From: an uncultured Bacteroides sp.
GTDB lineage: Bacteria > Bacteroidota > Bacteroidia > Bacteroidales > Bacteroidaceae
Reading direction: 5' to 3'
Length of the DNA: 64,000 nt
Assembly (NCBI RefSeq): GCF_963677685.1
Contig: NZ_OY782186.1
Span: 682,001 to 746,000, forward strand
Part shown: positions 60,588 to 64,000 of the stretch, one piece after another
How the letters are laid out: each line of letters starts with the position of its first letter
How positions within the stretch are numbered: position 1 is the first letter of the stretch
Translations under genes and position numbers: made by a program
The notes under the pieces: generated by a model
Told to the model about the DNA's origin: nothing
Seen by the model: only the letters and a program-made list of their open reading frames with translations
Databases searched by the model: none

Positions 60588-61130
60588 ATGGAAGAGACAG
60601 AAAAACAATTTGAACATGTCATTGCATTATGCCGTGATTTATTCTCTAAAAAACTTCATGATTATGGTCCTGCATGGCGCATTTTGCGACCAGCTTCCGT
60701 AACAGATCAGATCTTTATTAAGGCTAATAGGATTAGGAGCATTGAGGTAAAAGGGATAACTCTAGTAGATGAAGGTATTCGCTCTGAATTTATTGCAATT
60801 GTAAACTATGGTATTATTGGGTTGATTCAGTTAGAGCTAGGTTATGCAGAATCAGCTGATCTAACAAATGAAAAGGCTCTGAAACTTTATGATAAATATG
60901 CGATAAAAGCATTGGAATTAATGCTAGCAAAGAATCATGATTATGATGAAGCTTGGCGTACAATGCGTCTTAGCTCTTATACAGACCTTATTTTGATGAA
61001 AATATATCGCACTAAGCAAATAGAGAGTTTGCACGGTGAAACGCTAGCTTCTGAGGGAATTGATGCAAATTATATGGATATGATTAATTATTCTATTTTC
61101 GGATTGATTAAATTGGCATTTGAAAGATAG
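60588..61130 (+). CDS. DUF1599 domain protein (nucleotide modification-associated)
   Basis: The 180-aa cytoplasmic protein contains two similar halves. The first has FSKKLHDYGPAWRILRPASV then TDQIFIKANRIRSIE and the second AKNHDYDEAWRTMRLSSYTDLILMKIYRTKQIE, each followed by EGI...Y...NY.I.GLI.L. The repeated HDY..AWR and TD motifs are the family's hallmark. Families of this type have been linked by others to modified-nucleotide metabolism in phages, but its role in Bacteroidetes is not established. The next gene overlaps its 3' end by 11 bases. Confidence 0.88.
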   Translation: MEETEKQFEHVIALCRDLFSKKLHDYGPAWRILRPASVTDQIFIKANRIRSIEVKGITLVDEGIRSEFIAIVNYGIIGLIQLELGYAESADLTNEKALKLYDKYAIKALELMLAKNHDYDEAWRTMRLSSYTDLILMKIYRTKQIESLHGETLASEGIDANYMDMINYSIFGLIKLAFER

Positions 61131-62412
61131 TAACAGACATATCGTTGAATTTGTAGGTGTTAATATATTTCGGTTCTTATTAGCAGGAGTCTTTATTTGT
61201 TCTGGCTTTGTAAAAGCTATTGATCCGTTAGGAACGCAATACAAAATACAAGATTATTTGGAGGCATTTGGGATGGTTGGATGGTTTCCTGCTTATATGC
61301 CTCTGTTACTTTCTATTGCCCAGTCAGCTCTTGAATTTTTCGTCGGTGCATTGTTACTATTTGGTATACGGAAGAGAACTTCAGCTACTCTTTCACTATT
61401 GTTGATGCTTTTTATGACACCTCTTACTCTATATCTGGCCATTAATAATCCTGTGTCTGATTGTGGGTGTTTCGGTGATGCTTGGGTACTAACTAATTGG
61501 GAGACCTTTGGAAAGAATGTAATTTTATTGTTTGCTGCTGTTATTGTATTCTTTTATCAATCTAAGATTATACGCTTCATTAGTAATAAAACTGAATGGT
61601 TAGTTTCACTCTATTCTATTCTATTTATTTTAATTCTTTCTTTGTTTTGTTTACAGCGTCTTCCTATATTAGACTTTCGCCCTTATAAAATTGGTGAAAA
61701 TATATCGGATGGTATGAATATTCCTGAGGGGGCTAAGCCTAGTGTTTTTGAAACGGTTTTTATTTTAGAAAAGAATGGTGTTCAAAAGAAATTTACCCTT
61801 GATAATTATCCTGATAGCACGTGGAAATTTATTGATGCTCGTTCTGTTTTAAAAGAAAAGGGATATGAACCTACTATTCATGATTTCTCTATGATGGATG
61901 AAGATACTGGAGAGGATATAACTAAGCGAGTTTTGGCAGATAAAAATTATACTTTCCTTTTAGTTGCCCATAGAATAGAAGAAGCAGATGATAGTAATAT
62001 TGATTTAATAAACGAAATATACGATTATAGTGTAGAGAATGGGTATAGCTTTTATTGTTTGACTTCGTCGGAAGATTCTCAAATTGAGCTTTGGAGGGAT
62101 AAGACAGGAGCAGAATATCCTTTTTGTTTAATGGATGATATTACATTAAAAACAATGATCCGCTCTAATCCAGGTTTGATGCTTATAAAGAACGGAACAA
62201 TTCTAAATAAATGGAGCGATAATAATTTGCCTGATGAGTATGATTTGACAGATAAGTTGAATAAGCTGGATTTAGGGCAACAGCAGATTGAAGATAATAT
62301 GCGTACTATGGAATTGGTTTTTCTATGGTTTGTCTTGCCTTTGATATTTATCTTGGGTGTTGATGTGTTGTTCGTAAAAAAATACGAGCGTAAGCAGGAA
62401 AAAAGAAATTGA
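61120..62412 (+). CDS. DoxX/MauE-like membrane protein with C-terminal thioredoxin-like region (BT_3928-type)
   Basis: The start is a TTG at 61120 overlapping the DUF1599 gene by 11 bases. An in-frame stop sits at 61105-61107, and the first ATG would remove the first membrane helix, so TTG is the only reasonable choice. The 430-aa protein has four membrane segments in a DoxX/MauE-like domain (about 14-165, FLLAGVFICSGFVKAIDPLGT; NPVSDCGCFGDAWVLTNW). A periplasmic part (about 185-390) has weak thioredoxin-like character, and a final membrane segment lies at about 405-422. Bacteroidetes proteins of this layout are annotated as a BT_3928-type family. A redox function is possible, since MauE-like domains often pair with thioredoxin folds, but is not shown here. 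Confidence 0.85.
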   Translation: MKDSNRHIVEFVGVNIFRFLLAGVFICSGFVKAIDPLGTQYKIQDYLEAFGMVGWFPAYMPLLLSIAQSALEFFVGALLLFGIRKRTSATLSLLLMLFMTPLTLYLAINNPVSDCGCFGDAWVLTNWETFGKNVILLFAAVIVFFYQSKIIRFISNKTEWLVSLYSILFILILSLFCLQRLPILDFRPYKIGENISDGMNIPEGAKPSVFETVFILEKNGVQKKFTLDNYPDSTWKFIDARSVLKEKGYEPTIHDFSMMDEDTGEDITKRVLADKNYTFLLVAHRIEEADDSNIDLINEIYDYSVENGYSFYCLTSSEDSQIELWRDKTGAEYPFCLMDDITLKTMIRSNPGLMLIKNGTILNKWSDNNLPDEYDLTDKLNKLDLGQQQIEDNMRTMELVFLWFVLPLIFILGVDVLFVKKYERKQEKRN

Positions 62413-62448
62413 TGATATTTAATAACCCCTTTAATAAAAAATAACAAA

Positions 62449-63210
62449 ATGAGAAAAAACATTGTTGCAGGAAACTGGAAAATGAACAAAACCCTTCAAG
62501 AGGGTGTTGCTCTTGCAAAAGAATTGAACGATGCATTGGCTGCTGAAAAGCAAAATTGTGATGTCGTAATTTGTACCCCATTTATTCATTTAGCATCAGT
62601 AGCTTCATTAGTTGATGCGGCTAAGATTGGAGTTGGTGCCGAAAATTGTGCAGATAAAGAATCAGGAGCTTATACAGGAGAAGTTTCTGCTGCGATGGTT
62701 GCTTCTACAGGTGCTAAATATGTGATTTTGGGTCACTCTGAGCGTCGTGCTTATTATGGTGAAACTGCTGCTATCCTAAAAGAGAAAGTACAGTTGGCTT
62801 TAGCGAATGGCTTAATTCCTATTTTTTGTATTGGTGAAGTGTTGGAAGAGCGCGAAGCAAATAAGCAAAATGAAGTTGTGCATGCTCAACTATCAGGTTC
62901 TCTGTTTGATCTTTCTGCGGAAGATTTTGGGAAAATCGTATTAGCATATGAACCAGTATGGGCTATCGGTACAGGTAAAACAGCAACTGCTGCTCAAGCT
63001 CAAGAAATCCATGCTTATATTCGTTCTACTATCGTTGATAAATATGGAAAAGAAGTAGCAGACAATACTTCCATTCTTTATGGAGGAAGTTGCAAAGCTT
63101 CTAATGCTAAAGAATTATTTGCTAACCCAGATGTTGATGGTGGTCTTATTGGTGGTGCTGCTTTAAAAGTTGCCGACTTTAAAGGAATCATTGATGCATT
63201 TAACGCATAA
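62449..63210 (+). CDS. tpiA: Triose-phosphate isomerase
   Basis: This TIM-barrel enzyme interconverts DHAP and glyceraldehyde-3-phosphate. The 253-aa protein has the N-terminal NWKMNK (Lys and Asn ligands), the electrophile histidine in [11 protein letters not shown], the catalytic glutamate in [15 protein letters not shown] and the phosphate loop [15 protein letters not shown]...[10 protein letters not shown]. It is complete. It lies in a run with the DoxX-like gene upstream and is closed by a terminator. Confidence 0.98.
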   Translation: MRKNIVAGNWKMNKTLQEGVALAKELNDALAAEKQNCDVVICTPFIHLASVASLVDAAKIGVGAENCADKESGAYTGEVSAAMVASTGAKYVILGHSERRAYYGETAAILKEKVQLALANGLIPIFCIGEVLEEREANKQNEVVHAQLSGSLFDLSAEDFGKIVLAYEPVWAIGTGKTATAAQAQEIHAYIRSTIVDKYGKEVADNTSILYGGSCKASNAKELFANPDVDGGLIGGAALKVADFKGIIDAFNA

Positions 63211-63217
63211 TTTTAAT

Positions 63218-63263
63218 AAAAGGTTTTGTGAGTTCGCTAAAGCGGACTTACATGCCTTTTTTT
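63218..63263 (+). terminator. Terminator after tpiA
   Basis: An outer stem AAAAGG/CCTTTT and an inner 11-bp stem GTGAGTTCGCT/AGCGGACTTAC (two G-U pairs) precede a T-run. This also argues against a start of the next gene inside the hairpin. Confidence 0.8.
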
Positions 63264-63281
63264 ATTAAAAATATTGATTGT

Positions 63282-63749
63282 ATGAAAACTTATTCGTTTT
63301 ATTTAAGCTTTTTATTTCTTATATTTTTTGTTTCAGGTTTAGAGGCTCAGAATATTGTGAAAAGTTTAGAACGAGATGTGCTGGGGCAAGGTAAGGTAAG
63401 AATACATGAAGATCCCCGTATTGAATCATTGTTGGGGCAGGAGTATATCTCTGATAGTTTGGCGATAGGTAATCAACAATACATAAAATTAGCAGGATAC
63501 AGAGTACAAATCTATGCTGGAAATAATTCTAGAACGGCTCGTAGTGAGGCACAGGCAATAGGTGCAAAAGTGAAGGATTATTTTCCTGATTGGAAAGTTT
63601 ATACCACTTTTACTTCTCCTCGTTGGTTATGTAGAATAGGTGATTTTCGGAGTATTGAAGAGGCCGACGCAGCTATGCGCAAACTAAAAGAAACCGGCGT
63701 TTTTAAAGAAGTCTCCATTGTGAAGGAGCAAATTAATATATCTTTATAA
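63282..63749 (+). CDS. SPOR domain-containing secreted protein
   Basis: The ATG at 63282 (155 aa) is chosen because it opens a signal peptide (FLFLIFFVSGLEAQ); a GTG at 63228 would fall inside the terminator hairpin. The C-terminal half (about 78-150) is a SPOR domain: GYRVQIYAGNNSRTARSEAQAIGAKVKD, WLCRIGDFRSIEEADAAMRKL. SPOR domains bind denuded glycan strands at division sites, so a periplasmic peptidoglycan-binding role is likely. folE follows after 7 bases, a pairing I recall as common in Bacteroidetes. Confidence 0.9.
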   Translation: MKTYSFYLSFLFLIFFVSGLEAQNIVKSLERDVLGQGKVRIHEDPRIESLLGQEYISDSLAIGNQQYIKLAGYRVQIYAGNNSRTARSEAQAIGAKVKDYFPDWKVYTTFTSPRWLCRIGDFRSIEEADAAMRKLKETGVFKEVSIVKEQINISL

Positions 63750-63756
63750 ATAACTC

Positions 63757-64000
63757 ATGTTAGAAAAAGAAGAAATCGAATCTCCTCAGTTGGAGGAATT
63801 GAAAAACCATTATCATAGTATCATTACTTTGTTAGGAGAAGATGCTCAGCGTGAAGGGTTGCTAAAAACTCCTGAAAGAGTTGCAAAAGCGATGTTGACC
63901 TTAACTAAAGGTTATCATATGGATCCTCATGAAGTGTTACGCTCTGCTAAATTCAAGGAGGAATATAGTCAAATGGTTGTTGTAAAAGATATTGATTTTT
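63757..64000 (+). CDS. folE: GTP cyclohydrolase I (partial, 5' end)
   Basis: Eighty-one codons are visible before the window ends. The sequence contains [39 protein letters not shown], the GTP cyclohydrolase I opening with the conserved [14 protein letters not shown] motif. The zinc- and GTP-binding residues lie beyond the edge. It should initiate folate or queuosine precursor synthesis from GTP. Confidence 0.93.
   Translation, partial: MLEKEEIESPQLEELKNHYHSIITLLGEDAQREGLLKTPERVAKAMLTLTKGYHMDPHEVLRSAKFKEEYSQMVVVKDIDF

Overview
The window looks like core chromosome of a Bacteroides-type member of the Bacteroidales. The evidence is compositional and gene-based. The DNA is AT-rich, many starts lack a clear Shine-Dalgarno sequence, and many intergenic regions carry the Bacteroidetes -7 promoter element TAnnTTTG. 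There is a SusC/SusD pair, several TonB-dependent receptors, and Bacteroidetes-type versions of ribBA, thrA, metA and PnuT. I see no complete mobile element, prophage, CRISPR array or rRNA. Most genes are ordinary housekeeping genes.

Layout. 1-1862 (-) is most of a CoA-disulfide reductase fused to rhodanese and TusA domains, cut by the left edge. 2069-6785 (-) is a SusC/SusD pair with its own terminator and no carbohydrate-active enzymes beside it. 7349-7422 (-) is tRNA-Met(CAT). 7653-12505 (+) holds a START-like protein, an LptF/LptG permease, ribBA and an aminotransferase. A short 2[4Fe-4S] ferredoxin (-) follows at 12621-12791. 12983-16628 (+) is metA, a U32 peptidase-family protein and an unknown membrane zinc-ribbon protein, with the last two starts overlapping the preceding stops. 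16720-23875 (-) has a TonB receptor, a LuxR-type regulator, an FAD dehydrogenase, radA and an L-asparaginase.

24039-29189 (+) is a threonine operon. It begins with a Thr-rich leader peptide and an intrinsic terminator (attenuator), followed by fused thrA, a phosphoglycerate-mutase-family gene that probably supplies homoserine kinase, and thrC. 29452-33022 (-) is a thiamine uptake operon: a TPP riboswitch, an outer-membrane TonB receptor, a PnuC/PnuT inner-membrane transporter and thiamine pyrophosphokinase. The receptor brings thiamine across the outer membrane, PnuT across the inner membrane, and the kinase traps it as TPP, which closes the riboswitch. A gene-poor stretch at 33541-34175 contains three copies of a 14-bp palindromic unit.

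34176-42083 (+) carries mnmA, a secreted subtilase, xseA-xseB, ilvE, a metallo-beta-lactamase-fold hydrolase, trmB and an Mrp/ApbC ATPase. 42170-44375 (-) is a BlaI-type repressor with an M56 (BlaR1-like) membrane protein carrying two TonB C-terminal domains; a perfect palindrome overlaps the promoter. 44452-49398 (-) is an efflux operon (TolC, HlyD, two ABC-2 permeases) without an ATPase gene. Then come a coiled-coil membrane protein (-), mdh (+) and nadK (-).

52868-58896 (+) is a tightly packed run: pdxJ, ExbB, ExbD, a TonB/TolA-like protein, a DJ-1 protein, ispD and recG. The right end (59119-64000, +) has ndk, an M23/LysM peptidase, a DUF1599 protein, a DoxX-like membrane protein, tpiA, a SPOR protein and the start of folE.

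The points most worth a second look are the threonine attenuator, the non-orthologous homoserine kinase, the double-TonB M56/BlaI module and the palindromic repeats near 33.75 kb. Nothing in the window is clearly an undescribed defence or mobile system.
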